From NCBI RefSeq assembly GCF_036924645.1, contig NZ_JAZHRX010000001.1, forward strand, positions 3,348,001-3,412,000: a stretch of 64,000 nucleotides of DNA, in the 5' to 3' direction. The notes under the pieces were generated by a model. It saw only the letters and a list, made by a program, of their open reading frames with translations. It ran no database searches and was not told where the DNA came from. The DNA is from Bradyrhizobium sp. AZCC 2176. Lineage in GTDB: Bacteria > Pseudomonadota > Alphaproteobacteria > Rhizobiales > Xanthobacteraceae. The position numbers and the translations under genes were made by a program. Below, piece after piece: positions 53,949 through 62,913 of the stretch; the stretch's first letter is position 1; each line of letters starts with the position of its first letter.

Positions 53949-55724
53949 ATGGTCGATGTCCCCTATGATGCAATCGCGGACGCTCCGCCTGCAGAAGTGC
54001 CGGAGGTTGAGCTCTATCACCCCAAAAGCTGGTGGACGCGGTATGTCTTTTCGCAGGATGCCAAAGTCATCGCTATCCAGTACTCGCTGACGGCGACGGC
54101 AATCGGGCTGGTGGCCCTGGTGCTGTCGTGGCTGATGCGGCTGCAACTGGGATTTCCCGGCACATTCTCCTTTATCGATGCAAATCAATATCTCCAGTTC
54201 ATCACCATGCACGGCATGATCATGGTGATCTACCTGCTGACGGCGTTGTTCCTTGGAGGCTTCGGCAACTACCTGATCCCGCTGATGGTCGGCGCTCGGG
54301 ACATGGTGTTCCCTTATGTGAACATGCTGAGCTACTGGGTCTATCTGCTCGCAGTCGTGGTGCTGGCGTCGACCTTCTTCGTGCCTGGCGGGCCAACCGG
54401 CGCCGGCTGGACGCTATACCCGCCGCAGGCGATCCTCTCCGGCACGCCCGGGCAGGATTGGGGCATCATTCTCATGCTGTCCTCGCTGATCCTGTTCATC
54501 ATCGGCTTCACCATGGGCGGGCTGAATTATGTGGTGACGGTGCTGCAGGCGCGCACCCGCGGCATGACGCTGATGCGGCTGCCGCTGACGGTGTGGGGCA
54601 TCTTCACGGCTACGGTGATGGCATTGCTGGCCTTCCCGGCGCTGTTCGTCGCCTCTGTCATGATGCTGTTCGATCGCTTGCTGGGAACCAGCTTCTTCAT
54701 GCCCTCCCTCGTCGAGATGGGGCAGCAGATGAAGTACGGCGGCGGCAGCCCGATCCTGTTCCAGCATCTGTTCTGGTTCTTCGGCCATCCTGAAGTCTAC
54801 ATCGTCGCCTTGCCGGCCTTCGGCATCGTTTCCGATCTGATCAGCACGCATGCGCGCAAGAACATCTTCGGCTATCGCATGATGGTTTGGGCTATCGTGG
54901 CGATCGGCGCGCTCAGCTTCGTCGTGTGGGCGCACCACATGTATGTGAGCGGCATGCACCCGCATTTCGGGTTCTTCTTCGCCACGACGACGCTCATCAT
55001 CGCCATCCCTACCGCGATCAAGGTCTACAACTGGGTGCTGACCCTGTGGCGCGGCGACATCCACCTCACGGTTCCGATGTTGTTCGCCCTCGGCTTCATC
55101 ATCACATTCGTGAACGGCGGGCTCACCGGCCTCTTCCTCGGCAACGTCGTCGTCGATGTCCCGCTGTCGGATACGATGTTCGTCGTCGCGCATTTCCATA
55201 TGGTGATGGGCGTGGCGCCGATCATGGTCGTGCTGGGCGCGATCTATCATTGGTATCCCAAGGTCACGGGGCGGATGCTGGATGACTGGATGGGCAAGTT
55301 TCATTTCTGGGTGACGTTCCTCGGCGCCTATCTGATCTTCTTCCCCATGCATTACATTGGACTGCTCGGCGTTCCGCGCCGGTATCACGACATCGGCGAA
55401 GCGGCGTTCATCCCGTCATCGACCCATACGCTCAATGCCTTCATCACCATCATGGCTTTGACCGTGGGCTTCGCCCAGATGGTATTCCTGTTCAACCTCG
55501 TCTGGAGCTATTTCAAGGGCCGGCCCTCAGGGGGCAATCCATGGCGGGCGACAACGCTGGAGTGGCAGACGCCGGAGACCCCGCCCGGGCACGGCAACTG
55601 GGGCAAGGAGCTCCCGGTGGTCTATCGATGGGCGTATGACTACAGCGTGCCCGGTGCCGCCCAGGATTTCATTCCGCAGAACCAGCCACGAGCGACGCCG
55701 GCCCTTCAGGGAGCTGCTCCGTGA
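53949..55724 (+). CDS. coxN: Cytochrome c oxidase subunit I
   Basis: A 591-residue heme-copper oxidase subunit I with twelve helices. Heme a His in TMHGMIMV, D-channel Asp and Asn in GARDMVFPYVNM, the Glu-containing HPEVY with the His-Tyr crosslink, CuB His pair VVWAHHMYVSG, and the heme His pair in VAHFHMVMG are all kept, so the catalytic core is complete. It reduces oxygen to water and pumps protons. GGGAGGTAATTCA precedes ATG 53949, a very strong site. It overlaps coxO by GTGA. Confidence 0.96.
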   Translation: MVDVPYDAIADAPPAEVPEVELYHPKSWWTRYVFSQDAKVIAIQYSLTATAIGLVALVLSWLMRLQLGFPGTFSFIDANQYLQFITMHGMIMVIYLLTALFLGGFGNYLIPLMVGARDMVFPYVNMLSYWVYLLAVVVLASTFFVPGGPTGAGWTLYPPQAILSGTPGQDWGIILMLSSLILFIIGFTMGGLNYVVTVLQARTRGMTLMRLPLTVWGIFTATVMALLAFPALFVASVMMLFDRLLGTSFFMPSLVEMGQQMKYGGGSPILFQHLFWFFGHPEVYIVALPAFGIVSDLISTHARKNIFGYRMMVWAIVAIGALSFVVWAHHMYVSGMHPHFGFFFATTTLIIAIPTAIKVYNWVLTLWRGDIHLTVPMLFALGFIITFVNGGLTGLFLGNVVVDVPLSDTMFVVAHFHMVMGVAPIMVVLGAIYHWYPKVTGRMLDDWMGKFHFWVTFLGAYLIFFPMHYIGLLGVPRRYHDIGEAAFIPSSTHTLNAFITIMALTVGFAQMVFLFNLVWSYFKGRPSGGNPWRATTLEWQTPETPPGHGNWGKELPVVYRWAYDYSVPGAAQDFIPQNQPRATPALQGAAP

Positions 55725-56425
55725 GCGCCATCATCCTGTTCATGGCTGTAATAGCGGTCATCATAGGGTGGTGGCTGTCGCAACAGCGGCTGACAGCCAA
55801 GCCCTGGCTGGAAGAAGGTCCGATCGATGACTTCCCGGGCACGGGAGCAATGACCCTGCCGGCAGCGAAGATCGGACTGGGCGTGTTTCTCGCGGTCGCC
55901 ACCTCGTTGTTCGCACTCTTCATCAGCGCCTACTCCATGCGCATGAACATGGTGGACTGGCGGACGCTGCCCGTGCCTGCGCTGCTGTGGTTCAACACCG
56001 GCGTCCTGGTCGTGAGCAGTGTCGCGCTGCAGTGGGCGTATGTGGCCGCGCGCCGGGACGACATCAACGGTGTCATCGTCGGCCTGTGCGCAGGGGGTGC
56101 ATCCGCCGTTACATTCCTGGTTGGACAATTGCTGGCGTGGCAACAGTTGAGGGAAGCGGGCTATTTCGTCGCGTCCAATCCTGCCAATTCCTTCTTCTAC
56201 ATGATTACCGCGGCGCACGGGCTGCACTTGATGGGCGGCCTGGTGGCGCTTGGCAGAACGACGGGCAAGGTGTGGCGTGGCGCCGAGATGCCCCAAGTGC
56301 GCCTGAGCGTGGAGCTCTGCACGATCTACTGGCACTTCCTGCTGCTGGTCTGGCTGGTCTTGCTTGGTCTGCTGACGGGCTGGACGGACGATTTCGTCGA
56401 CATCTGTCGGCGGTTGCTCAACTAG
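55721..56425 (+). CDS. coxO: Cytochrome c oxidase subunit III (first copy)
   Basis: A 234-residue subunit III-type membrane protein with six or seven helices. YMITAAHGLHLMGGLVALG and the end IYWHFLLLVWLVLLGLL correspond to the family's HGxH and YWHF(V/L)xxVW stretches. The GTG start overlaps the coxN stop (GTGA). Unlike the next gene, the Asp/Glu expected after YWHF is absent (LLLVW instead of VDLVW). It helps keep oxidase activity and lipid contacts. Confidence 0.85.
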   Translation: MSAIILFMAVIAVIIGWWLSQQRLTAKPWLEEGPIDDFPGTGAMTLPAAKIGLGVFLAVATSLFALFISAYSMRMNMVDWRTLPVPALLWFNTGVLVVSSVALQWAYVAARRDDINGVIVGLCAGGASAVTFLVGQLLAWQQLREAGYFVASNPANSFFYMITAAHGLHLMGGLVALGRTTGKVWRGAEMPQVRLSVELCTIYWHFLLLVWLVLLGLLTGWTDDFVDICRRLLN

Positions 56426-56435
56426 GAGAAACCAG

Positions 56436-57158
56436 ATGGCAGAGACCGCGCTGACAAACCCTGGAGAATCGCCTGCGCGGGCTGCCGGCTGGCAAGGCAT
56501 TGCTGCCGACTGGTCCTCGGATCAGCGCGCCTTCAAGAATGTCTCCTGGGGGAAGGCCATGATGTGGATCTTCCTCCTGAGCGACACCTTTATCTTCAGT
56601 TGTTTCCTGCTGTCCTACATGACCGCGCGAATGTCCACGACCGTGCCGTGGCCGAATCCGAGCGAGGTATTCGCCCTCGAGATTGCGGGACACCATATCC
56701 CCCTGATCCTGATCGCCATCATGACCTTCATCCTGATCAGCAGCAGCGGGACAATGGCGATGGCCGTCAATTTCGGCTACCGCCGTGATCGCACCAAGAC
56801 CGCGGTACTGATGCTGGCCACGGCGGCGCTTGGCGCAACCTTCGTCGGAATGCAGGCCTTCGAATGGACCAAGCTGATCATGGAGGGCGTGCGGCCCTGG
56901 GAAAACCCCTGGGGAGCAGCGCAGTTCGGCTCCAGCTTCTTCATGATCACCGGCTTCCACGGCACTCACGTGACAATCGGCGTGATTTTTCTGATCGCGA
57001 TCGCGCGAAAGGTCTGGCGGGGAGACTTCGACGTCGGGAGGCGCGGCTTCTTCACGAGCAGGAAGGGGAATTACGAGATCGTCGAAATCACCGGTCTGTA
57101 CTGGCACTTCGTCGATCTGGTGTGGGTGTTCATCTTTGCCTTCTTTTATCTTTGGTGA
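56436..57158 (+). CDS. coxP: Cytochrome c oxidase subunit III (second copy)
   Basis: A 240-residue subunit III with the classical motifs FFMITGFHGTHVTIGVIFL and VEITGLYWHFVDLVWVFIFAFFYLW. It starts ten bases after coxO with GGAG upstream of ATG 56436. Both III-type proteins are encoded here, which recalls the coxO/coxP arrangement; they may form one split or dimeric subunit III. N-terminal ~40 residues are soluble. Confidence 0.88.
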   Translation: MAETALTNPGESPARAAGWQGIAADWSSDQRAFKNVSWGKAMMWIFLLSDTFIFSCFLLSYMTARMSTTVPWPNPSEVFALEIAGHHIPLILIAIMTFILISSSGTMAMAVNFGYRRDRTKTAVLMLATAALGATFVGMQAFEWTKLIMEGVRPWENPWGAAQFGSSFFMITGFHGTHVTIGVIFLIAIARKVWRGDFDVGRRGFFTSRKGNYEIVEITGLYWHFVDLVWVFIFAFFYLW

Positions 57159-57167
57159 GGTCGGCGC

Positions 57168-57569
57168 ATGACAAACGTGGCGGTACAACTGGAAGCACAA
57201 CAACCTTTGCTGAAAACCCATGTGCATGAGGCAATCGCGGCGGGAGCCACGCACGCAAAGGGGCAGCAGCACCCGATCAAGCTCTATCTCGTGGTTTGGG
57301 GATGGTTGTTCGTCCTCAGCACCTGCTCCTATCTCGTCGACTACTTTGGCCTCCATGGCTATCTCAGATGGTCGCTGATCCTGCTTTTCATGGTGCTGAA
57401 GGCCGGCTTGATCGTCGCGGTATTCATGCACATGGCCTGGGAGCGGTTGGCGCTCGCCTATGCCATCCTGCTGCCTCCAGTGCTGGTGCTGGTGTTCGTC
57501 GCCATCATGGTGTTCGAATCCGAGTACACGCACCTCATCCGGGTTTTGTTCTTCACGTCGCCGACTTAG
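57168..57569 (+). CDS. Cytochrome c oxidase subunit IV (CtaF/CoxD-like)
   Basis: A 133-residue small subunit with three helices (LYLVVWGWLFVLSTCSYLVDYF, SLILLFMVLKAGLIVAVFMHMAWERL, ILLPPVLVLVFVAIMVFE) and the family's FMHM and ESxY pattern. It belongs to the prokaryotic cytochrome c oxidase subunit IV group that stabilises the complex. It starts nine bases after coxP. Intact. Confidence 0.85.
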   Translation: MTNVAVQLEAQQPLLKTHVHEAIAAGATHAKGQQHPIKLYLVVWGWLFVLSTCSYLVDYFGLHGYLRWSLILLFMVLKAGLIVAVFMHMAWERLALAYAILLPPVLVLVFVAIMVFESEYTHLIRVLFFTSPT

Positions 57570-57601
57570 CTACTGCCGCCTCGCATCAGAAGGAAGAGGT
57601 C

Positions 57602-57895
57602 ATGACCACATACGTCATGCTCGCAAATTGGACCGACCAGGGCATCCTGAAGGTAAAGGACTCGCCTCGTCGTCTGGATACGGCAAAGAAAGCACTCAAG
57701 GATATGGGCGGCGAGTTCAAGCTCTTTTTCCTCACCATGGGCGAGTATGACATGGTCGCGATCTACGAAGCTCCTGATGATGCTGTGGCGGCGCGCTTTA
57801 ATCTGCAACTGGGCATGCTGGGAAACATCCGGACGCGCACGCTGAAAGCGTTTCCTGAAGCCGCCTATCGGGAAGTGATCAACTCGCTGGGCTAG
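57602..57895 (+). CDS. GYD-domain protein
   Basis: A 97-residue soluble protein of the GYD family (dimeric ferredoxin-like alpha/beta barrel), named after the motif seen here as MGEYDMVAIYE. MLANWTDQGI at the start is typical. Such proteins are small and of unknown biochemical role. It lies inside the cox operon between subunit IV and cytochrome c genes, with GAAGAGG before ATG 57602, and may be a ligand sensor or accessory factor by context only. Confidence 0.85.
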   Translation: MTTYVMLANWTDQGILKVKDSPRRLDTAKKALKDMGGEFKLFFLTMGEYDMVAIYEAPDDAVAARFNLQLGMLGNIRTRTLKAFPEAAYREVINSLG

Positions 57896-57960
57896 CCAAT
57901 TGGCAAGATAGTCGCTGCGGTTTGCGCGACCACTTCCTTGTCGGCCATGGAGACAGTCGG

Positions 57961-58383
57961 ATGCGCCGCTTCATTCTCGTGCTCGGAGCCGGAATCTTCG
58001 CAGTCGTTCCCGGGTATGCCCAGGATGCGGCTTCCGGCGAGAAGATTTTTGTCCAATGCAAGGCGTGTCACCAGATCGGGGAGAACGCAAAGAACGCCGT
58101 TGGCCCGTTGCTCAACGGGCTGTTCGGGCGAAAGGCCGGGACGATTGAAGGCTACAGCTATTCAGCCGCGAACAAGAATTCCGGGATCACCTGGGATGAA
58201 GCAACCTTCCGCGAATACATCAAGGATCCGAAAGCCAAGATACCCGGCACCAAAATGACGTTTCCAGGCTTGAAAGATCCAAAGCAAATTGACGACATCG
58301 TCGCCTACCTCAAGCAGTTCGACGCGAAGGGAAAGAAGGCTGGGTTTGCCCCTGCAGGAAGCAAGCTCGCAAAGGTCCAGTAA
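57961..58383 (+). CDS. Class I c-type cytochrome
   Basis: A 140-residue monoheme cytochrome with a signal peptide (MRRFILVLGAGIFAVVPGYAQ). Heme site CKACH at about residue 35, NAVGPLLNGLFGRKAG, and the axial Met in TKMTFPG near residue 100. It fits the cytochrome c2/c550 type (mitochondrial-like). Its place in the oxidase operon suggests that it delivers electrons to CoxM. GGAGA precedes ATG 57961. Confidence 0.92.
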   Translation: MRRFILVLGAGIFAVVPGYAQDAASGEKIFVQCKACHQIGENAKNAVGPLLNGLFGRKAGTIEGYSYSAANKNSGITWDEATFREYIKDPKAKIPGTKMTFPGLKDPKQIDDIVAYLKQFDAKGKKAGFAPAGSKLAKVQ

Positions 58384-58497
58384 AGCGGACTGCTGCGTTT
58401 CGGAGACCGCCTGACAAGAGTGTTCTGCAACCGATGGATTTTTAGTACCGGACTAAAAGACGCCGCCATGTTGCCGGCAAGGGGAGGCACTGATCTC

Positions 58498-59409
58498 ATG
58501 CAAATCAATCGTTCAATTCTCGTTCGCGGGAGCTATGCCAGCATCGGGGACTATGTCGCGCTGACGAAGCCGCGCGTTATGTCGCTGGTCGTCTTTACCG
58601 CACTGGTCGGTCTCATGGTCGCACCGGGCGGCATCGATCCCTTCGCCGGTGTCGTTGCACTTTTTTGCATAGCTGCTGGAGCCGGCGCCGCAGGTGCGCT
58701 CAATATGTGGTTCGACGCCGACATCGATGCGTTGATGGCGCGTACCGCCATGCGTCCAATTCCCAGCGGCCGCGTATCGCGCCCGGAAGCGTTGATTTTC
58801 GGGCTGGTGCTTGGCATATGCGCCGTTCTAAGCCTCGGCACGTTCCTGAACGCGGCCGCGGCTGCGCTGCTTGCTTTCACAATTTTCTTCTATGTCGTCG
58901 TGTACACGATGTGGCTCAAGCGCCGAACGCCGCAAAATATCGTCATTGGCGGCGCGGCTGGCGCACTCCCTCCGGTAATCGGCTGGGTCGCGGCCGCCGG
59001 AAATGTTGGGCTCGAACCGCTCATCCTGTTCCTGATCATTTTCCTTTGGACCCCACCCCATTTCTGGGCACTGTCGCTCAATCTTGCCGGAGAATATGCT
59101 CGCGCCGGGGTGCCGATGTTGCCAGTCGTAGCCGGCCGCGCCGAAACAAAGCGCCAGATTCTTCTCTATAGCGTTCTTCTGGCTCTTGTCTCACTGCTGC
59201 CCTGGGCATTGGGGTTCGCGGGCGCGATCTATGGCGTCGTTGCGGCGATGCTTGGAGCGATCATGATTTTTCTCTCATGGCAAGTACGTCGGAGCAATGA
59301 CAGGGAAAGGCAGCCTGCGCGTCGCCTGTTCGTGTTTTCCTTGCTCTATCTGGTCCTTCTTTTTGGTGCGCTGTTGATGAATGCTGTACCCTACGTTCAG
59401 CCCCTCTAA
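58498..59409 (+). CDS. ctaB: Protoheme IX farnesyltransferase (heme O synthase)
   Basis: A 303-residue UbiA-type prenyltransferase with about nine helices. It attaches farnesyl to protoheme to make heme O, the precursor of heme a in the oxidase. [21 protein letters not shown] at the start and the Asp-rich motif [15 protein letters not shown] (NxxxDxxxD) are typical, with DAxx-like second site [18 protein letters not shown] precedes ATG 58498. Upstream ATG 58468 would add ten residues. It closes the operon; ctaG and cox15 are not in the window. Confidence 0.92.
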   Translation: MQINRSILVRGSYASIGDYVALTKPRVMSLVVFTALVGLMVAPGGIDPFAGVVALFCIAAGAGAAGALNMWFDADIDALMARTAMRPIPSGRVSRPEALIFGLVLGICAVLSLGTFLNAAAAALLAFTIFFYVVVYTMWLKRRTPQNIVIGGAAGALPPVIGWVAAAGNVGLEPLILFLIIFLWTPPHFWALSLNLAGEYARAGVPMLPVVAGRAETKRQILLYSVLLALVSLLPWALGFAGAIYGVVAAMLGAIMIFLSWQVRRSNDRERQPARRLFVFSLLYLVLLFGALLMNAVPYVQPL

Positions 59410-59448
59410 TCCAGAGCGAAAGTCCATCGCTTCGTTTCGCGGAAACGC

Positions 59449-59529
59449 TTCAGGGAAATTCAGGCCGCGGGCGCCGATGTCGAGATTGTGCACTCGCGGG
59501 TTCAACAGGGCGACTTGATCTCGGTTTCC
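59449..59529 (+). pseudogene. Fragment of a DUF2125 gene
   Basis: The 81 bases align without gaps to 50739-50819 inside the DUF2125 gene, at roughly 80 percent identity by eye. In the reading that matches, it gives FREIQAAGADVEIVHSRVQQGDLISVS against FRELQAVGGHVEIVRSRIQQGDLISVA. There is no start, and the match ends before the neighbouring repeat at 59561. It is a remnant of an insertion or gene-conversion event, or the residue of a lost paralogue. Confidence 0.75.
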
Positions 59530-59560
59530 CGCAGGCCCGGTGAGCCTGACGAATCTCACC

Positions 59561-59645
59561 ACGTCATTGTTGTGAGGAGCGAAGCGACGAAGCAATCCAT
59601 GCTTCGCGCGCGGCAAGATGGATTGCTTCGCTTCGTTCGCAAGAT
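59561..59645. repeat. Dispersed palindromic repeat, family A copy 2
   Basis: CGTCATTGTTGTGAGGAGCGAAGCGACGAAGCAATCCAT and, after a short loop, ATGGATTGCTTCGCTTCGTTCGCAAGATG form the same long stem as the repeat at 21525-21617. It lies immediately after the DUF2125 fragment and before tyrC. Confidence 0.75.
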
Positions 59646-59662
59646 GGCCGCGAGAGTGGGGC

Positions 59663-60604
59663 TCACTCCAGCTTCTTCGCCAGCGGCGGATGTGGCCGGC
59701 CGAAATCGGGTGCTGCCGAATCCTGACCGATCTCGACGATGCCTCGGCGGATGGCGCGGGTGCGGGTGAAGTGCTCGAACAGTGCATCGCCGTCGTTGCG
59801 GCGGATGGCGCGGGTGAGTTTTGAAAGATCCTCGTTGAAGGTCCCGAGCATTTCCAGCACGGCTTCCTTGTTGTTGAGGAACACGTCGCGCCACATCGTC
59901 GGATCCGACGCCGCGATGCGGGTGAAATCGCGAAAGCCGCCGGCGGAGAACTTTATCACTTCCGACGACGTCACTTGCGCGAGTTCGTCCGCGGTGCCGA
60001 CGATGGTGTAGGCGATCAGATGCGGCAGATGGCTCGTGATCGCCAGCACCAGATCATGGTGATCAGGCGTCATGATCTCGACCTTGGCGCCCATGCCCGC
60101 CCAGAACGCACGCAACGTTTCGACGGCCATCGGATCGGCGCCATCGGGCGGCGTGAGGATGCACCAGCGGTTGATGAAGAGTTCGGCGAAGCCGGAGTCG
60201 GGACCGGAATGCTCGGTGCCCGCGACCGGATGGGCCGGAACGAAATGAACATTGTGCGGCAGATGCGGCGCCATTTCGCGGACGATCGCGCCCTTGACTG
60301 AGCCGACGTCGGAGACGATCGCGCCGGGTTTCAGGAAAGGCGCGATCTCCTGGGCGACCGGCCCGCAGGCGCCGACCGGGATGCAGAGGATCACGAGGTC
60401 GGCGTCTGCAACGGCATCCGCGTTGGTCTCAAGCACGCGGTCGACGATGCCGAGCTCGGTCACCCGCGCGCGGGTCTGCTCCGAGCGCGCGGTGGTGACG
60501 ATTTCGCTGGCGAGCGCTTGCGCCCGCGCCGCGCGCGCGATCGAGCCGCCGATCAGGCCGAAGCCGATCAGCGCGACGCGCCGGAAGATCGGTGCCGTAT
60601 TCAC
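59663..60604 (-). CDS. tyrC: Prephenate/cyclohexadienyl dehydrogenase
   Basis: A 313-residue NAD-dependent dehydrogenase of tyrosine synthesis. The Rossmann site [33 protein letters not shown] and the substrate region [19 protein letters not shown] with catalytic His are in place. It oxidises prephenate or arogenate. The start is GTG 60604, overlapping the hisC stop by four bases (GTGA), so hisC and tyrC are coupled. Paired with chorismate mutase and hisC, it forms a tyrosine/aromatic cluster. Confidence 0.93.
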   Translation of the reverse strand: MNTAPIFRRVALIGFGLIGGSIARAARAQALASEIVTTARSEQTRARVTELGIVDRVLETNADAVADADLVILCIPVGACGPVAQEIAPFLKPGAIVSDVGSVKGAIVREMAPHLPHNVHFVPAHPVAGTEHSGPDSGFAELFINRWCILTPPDGADPMAVETLRAFWAGMGAKVEIMTPDHHDLVLAITSHLPHLIAYTIVGTADELAQVTSSEVIKFSAGGFRDFTRIAASDPTMWRDVFLNNKEAVLEMLGTFNEDLSKLTRAIRRNDGDALFEHFTRTRAIRRGIVEIGQDSAAPDFGRPHPPLAKKLE

Positions 60605-61698
60605 TTGGCCGCCATGAAGTCGCGCAGGCCGTCGACGACGAGGCGATTGGCCTCTTCGGTGCCGATGGTCATGCGCAGTGCGTGCGGCAGGCCGTAATTG
60701 TTCAGCGCCCGCAGCACCAGGCCGCGCCTGGTGAGGAACGCGTCCGCTTCAGTCGAGGTCTTGCCCTTCTCCTGCGGGAAATGGATCAGCACGAAATTCG
60801 CCACGCTCGGCGTGACCTTCAGCCCGAGTTTTGTCACTTCCTCCGTCAGCCAGTTGCGCCACTGCTCGGTGAACGCCTTCGACATCTGGACATGCGCGGT
60901 GTCCTCGATCGCGGCCACCGCCGCCAGCATCGCCGGCGTCGAGACGTTGAAGGGCCCACGGATCCGGTTGACCGCGTCGATGACGTTGGCGGGGCCGAAC
61001 ATCCAGCCGATCCGCAAGGCCGCCAGCCCGTGAATCTTGGAAAACGTATGCGTCATCACGGTGTTTTCGGTGGTCGCTACCAGCTCCAGGCCGAGCTCGT
61101 AATCGTTGCGCGACACGTAATCGGAATAGGCGGCATCCAGCACCAGCAGCACATGCGACGGCAGACCTGCGCGCAGCCGCTTGACCTCGTCGAACGGCAC
61201 ATAGGTGCCGGTCGGGTTGTTCGGGTTGGCGAGCCACACCAGTTTGGTCTTCTGCGTCACGCGCGCGAGAATGGCGTCGACGTCGGCGGTGAAATCGGTC
61301 TCGGGCGCGATGACGTTGTTGGCGCCGTTTGCCATGGTGGCGATCGGGTACACCAGAAAACCGTGCGTGGTGGAGATCGCCTCATCGCCATGGCTGAGAT
61401 AGGTGTGCGCCAGCAGATTGAGGATTTCGTCGGAGCCGGCGCCGCAGATGATGCGGTTGGGATCGAGCCCGTAGGCGCGGCCGATCGCCTCGCGCAGCAC
61501 CCGCGAGGTGCCTTCCGGGTAGTCCTCCAGATGCGCGGCCGCCCGCTTGTAGACTTCGATCGCCTTCGGCGACGGCCCAAACGGCGTCTCGTTGGCGGAC
61601 AGCTTGAACACCTTGCGGCCCGGCTCCGGCACCGGCGTCTTGCCGGGCGTGTAGGGCGCAATGTCGAGAATGCCGGGATTCGGCATGGGGCGGTTCAT
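60601..61698 (-). CDS. hisC: Histidinol-phosphate aminotransferase
   Basis: A 365-residue class II aminotransferase. The PLP Lys is in [17 protein letters not shown], with [11 protein letters not shown] and [11 protein letters not shown] also kept. Besides histidinol-phosphate such enzymes often act on aromatic keto acids, which fits its place between chorismate mutase and tyrC. ATG 61698 has GGAG at seven bases; the frame continues to 61719 but the extension lacks support. Coupled to tyrC. Confidence 0.92.
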   Translation of the reverse strand: MNRPMPNPGILDIAPYTPGKTPVPEPGRKVFKLSANETPFGPSPKAIEVYKRAAAHLEDYPEGTSRVLREAIGRAYGLDPNRIICGAGSDEILNLLAHTYLSHGDEAISTTHGFLVYPIATMANGANNVIAPETDFTADVDAILARVTQKTKLVWLANPNNPTGTYVPFDEVKRLRAGLPSHVLLVLDAAYSDYVSRNDYELGLELVATTENTVMTHTFSKIHGLAALRIGWMFGPANVIDAVNRIRGPFNVSTPAMLAAVAAIEDTAHVQMSKAFTEQWRNWLTEEVTKLGLKVTPSVANFVLIHFPQEKGKTSTEADAFLTRRGLVLRALNNYGLPHALRMTIGTEEANRLVVDGLRDFMAAK

Positions 61699-61725
61699 CT
61701 TCTGGCTCCGGATATTCAAGGCGGC

Positions 61726-62574
<849 letters not shown>

Positions 62575-62756
62575 CCGAAAAAACCTTGGTGCCGGAACAG
62601 CCCGATGCGGCCGGCAGACAGTCGCATTGATTAGGAAAGACGGGCGCTGAAAGCAAAGAGAAACGTCACGGGGGAGCCCTGCACGAGGCGGTTAACCATG
62701 CCGCCCGGCCCCGCCTGCCTTGACGAATTGCCAAGGTGGGACTAGCTTTGTTCCAT

Positions 62757-62811
62757 TCCGTGGTCATTTGAGCCGGCCGGCTTGCAGCCACGTTAAACAA
62801 CTCGCTAAACA
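62757..62811 (+). ncRNA. SAM-II riboswitch
   Basis: The stretch CCGTGGTCATTTGAGCCGG, CCGGCTTGCAGCCACG, TTAAACAACTCGCTAAA matches the SAM-II (metA) riboswitch consensus well: P1 forms from CGTGG and CCACG with CCGG in the loop, and the 3' GCTAAA side makes the pseudoknot. SAM-II is an alphaproteobacterial aptamer that binds S-adenosylmethionine and represses methionine genes. It is in the leader of metX, 100 bases before its start. Confidence 0.92.
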
Positions 62812-62830
62812 GGCCGGGGACAGAGTTGAT

Positions 62831-62863
62831 CCCGGCCGAACCTTTCGTTCAGGCCGGGTTTTT
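62831..62863 (+). terminator. Intrinsic terminator in the metX leader, with competing antiterminator
   Basis: CCCGGCCGAAC and GTTCAGGCCGGG form a strong stem followed by TTTTT, placed between the riboswitch and metX. The left arm CCCGGCC (62831-62837) can also pair with GGCCGGG at 62812-62818, just after the aptamer, so a mutually exclusive antiterminator is possible. SAM binding would then favour termination. Confidence 0.8.
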
Positions 62864-62913
62864 CATGGCTTGATTCTGTCCGTAGAGCCTCCGCGAGGAG
62901 GAAGGTCGACGCG

